Positions 61,997-64,000 of a DNA stretch of 64,000 nucleotides are shown here, piece after piece. Below the pieces are notes generated by a model. The model saw only the letters and a program-made list of their open reading frames with translations. It had not been told where the DNA came from and made no database searches. The first letter of the stretch is position 1. Each line of letters begins with the position of its first letter. A program made the position numbers and the translations under genes. This stretch comes from Corydoras sp. C115 (taxonomy: Eukaryota > Chordata > Actinopteri > Siluriformes > Callichthyidae), in NCBI GenBank assembly GCA_019802505.1, contig JAFMOC010000246.1, positions 574,501 to 638,500 of the forward strand, written 5' to 3'.

Positions 61997-62334
61997 CAGC
62001 CAAGTCACTTATTGACTGCACACGGATGTGTTTGTAAGCAGCCTTAACCATGTGGAAGGAAAGGAAACACACCTAATGAGCTCCTTTCATCTCTCTGCTC
62101 CCTTTGCTTTCGGTACTTCTCTCTGAATTCCGCCCTTTCAGCGTTTTTTATTTTATTTTATTTTTTTTTCTGCCCTCCGCCCGTCGTTAACTTGTCTCTC
62201 GTTAGATTCACTGACTTCGCTTTCAGGGTTCCAGGTGATCCTGGTTTCAATGCATGCAATGCACGCGGAACGGTGACATCATGCACGACGCCTCACCATG
62301 GTAACTGCATCACTCTGACGGCAGCCTCCCCCCC
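61800..62334. other. Upstream flank of the short promoter
   Basis: GC-rich to about 61950, (CA)n at 61958-61994, then T-rich DNA. No further exon recognised. Confidence 0.4.
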
Positions 62335-63470
62335 GAGACCCTAGTAGAGGATAGTAGAGATAATGGATGGACGGATGGTATGTGTGTGTCTGTGTGTGTG
62401 AGTGAGTGTGTGTCCAGCGATAGATTGGCGTCCTGTCCTGGGTGTATCTGCCCAGCGCCCGAAATGTCCTCCCCTGGATGGGCATGGGGAACCAGTGCTA
62501 AAGATTATCCACCATCAGCGCCCAAATTAAATAGGACCTACAAAGGGACGGCACGGTGGATTAGTGGTTTCTCACTCAAAGCTAGGGTCCCAGTTCGAAT
62601 CCCAATCTGGGTGGAGTTTCCATGTTCTCCCCGTATCTGTGTGGGTTTCCTCCGGGTTCTCCGGTTTCCTCCCACAATCCAAAAACATGGATCAAGTCAA
62701 TTGAATGTTCTAAATTGCCCCATATAGAGTGTGTGTGTGTGTGTGTGGGTCTGTATGAGTGAGTGTATGCCCAGATTGGCACCCTGTCCTGGGTGTATCT
62801 GCCCAGCGCCCGGAACGTTCTCCCCTGTAATGGCATGGGGAACCAGTGCTAAAGATTATCCACCACTGCCTTCAGGTGGTGCCGGGGTCATGATCATCAG
62901 CGCCCAAATTAAATAGGACCTACAAAGGGACGGCACGGTGGATTAGTGGTTTGCATGTTCTCCTCTCAGCACTAGGGATTCCCAGTTCGAATCCCAATCT
63001 GGGTGGAGTTTCCATGTTCTCCCCGTGTCCGTGTGGGTTTCCTCCGGGTTCTCCCGTTTCCTCCCACAATCCAAAAACATGGATCAAGGTCAATTGAACG
63101 CTCTAAATTGCCCCATAAAGAGTGTGTGTGTGTGAGTGAGTGTATGCCCAGATTGGCACCCTGTCCTGGGTGTATCTGCCCAGCGCCCGAAACGTTCTCC
63201 CCTAGATGGGCATGGGGAACCCCCCCCCCATCCACCCGACCATAGTAGAGGATAGTACAGATAATGGATGGATGGCTGTTGTGTATGTGTCTGTGTGAGT
63301 GAGTTTGTGTCCAGCGATAGATTGGCGCCCTGTCCTGGGTGTATCTGCCCAGCGCCCGAAACGTTCTCCCCTGGATGGGCATGGGGAACCAGTGCTATAA
63401 ATCATCCCCCACCGCCTTCAGGTGGTGCCGGGGTCCTGATCATCAGAGAACAAAATTAATTGGACTTACA
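62335..63470 (+). mobile_element. Tandem array of SINE-derived units
   Basis: Successive plus-strand pieces: 3' half 62335-62492, near-full 62547-62840, near-full 62932-63262, 3' half 63275-63390. They are linked by a repeated non-SINE spacer with AACCAGTGCTAAAGATTATC, CACC..CCTTCAGGTGGTGCC and AAATTAAATAGGACCTACAA, seen at about 62493, 62840 and 63388. Confidence 0.85.
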
Positions 63471-64000
63471 AAGTAAAACATAGACGACATTTTTGTAACT
63501 GTAAAATTGCACAGTGAATCTATATGGTAACTAGAGCTGAAAAATCACATGCAATGGCCCGAATAGTTTAAAGCGTCTGGTAATTGCGTAGACAATCGTT
63601 CTGTACTGCGCAGCCGAGCAAATCAAAGCCATTATTTTAATTGTACGCTGCAGCTAAATCACAGCGAAAGCCGCTGCTGCAGACCAGCTACGTTACAGAC
63701 ACCGGTTTTTAGCGACGTAAATACATGACGAGTAAACGGATGAACGTGGCTTATAGCAGAGCCTCGACTGAGACGCTGCCGCCGCCGGAACCTGATTGCA
63801 AGTAAGCCGAACCGCTCGTGTGCAGTGTGTATGCATGCTCATTAACAAGCTTGCTAGCATTGTGCCCATCTTCAAGTGAGTAATTACCCCCTCACCAGGG
63901 AGGCAATAAGACATTGCGATTCCTGTTTGGTCAAAACACGACTCGAGTGTCATCCAGAAAGGGAGGATTCAAATTGCACCTTGTGTTATTGCCTGCATAG
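63471..64000. other. Unique DNA at the window edge
   Basis: No gene recognised. The minus frame at 63693-63953 has no known motif. Confidence 0.4.

Overview
The window is nuclear DNA of a vertebrate, almost certainly a ray-finned fish. It holds one recognisable protein-coding gene, split into short exons with canonical GT/AG borders. Around the exons lie about fifty-five copies of one tRNA-headed SINE, very long CA/TG, TA and GAT repeats, and fish-type LINE, V-SINE, hAT and Tc1 remnants. A catfish-like or other ostariophysan host is a guess from repeat content only.

The gene is sh2d3c (SHEP1/Chat/NSP3), an SH2-domain adaptor whose C-terminal Cdc25-like domain binds Cas-family scaffolds. It is on the minus strand. 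Eleven coding exons were placed by splice sites and protein similarity: a first exon at 61286-61212, a 39 kb first intron, then ten exons from 21871 down to the stop codon at 10050-10048. Exon lengths sum to 2091 nt (696 codons plus stop), and all phases agree. This supports a complete short isoform lying inside the window. First exons of longer isoforms, if present, were not found.

Layout. 1-10047 is downstream of the coding region: SINEs, a V-SINE, a decayed Tc1-like transposase, a possible 3' UTR, and a promoter-like patch near 2.0 kb. 10048-21871 holds the ten 3' exons and the small introns, which carry CA/TG tracts, a hAT MITE, a 760 bp GAT repeat and a duplicated intron end. 21872-61211 is intron 1, which holds about 35 SINE copies, a second hAT MITE, a longer hAT element, two L2-like LINE ends, a diverged repeat pair and several possible CpG or CCAAT-bearing patches. 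61212-61900 is the first exon with its GC-rich 5' flank. 62335-64000 is a small SINE-derived tandem array followed by unique DNA.

The most informative signals are: (i) TG/CA microsatellites touching or nearly touching five splice sites of one gene; (ii) a hAT MITE whose target site starts at intron position +7; (iii) two consecutive introns sharing the same roughly 280 bp 3' end; (iv) nested, tandem and head-to-head SINE arrangements with target-site duplications that give relative ages. I found no CRISPR array, no rRNA, no functional tRNA and no bacterial-type operon. I do not see a clear new biological system here.
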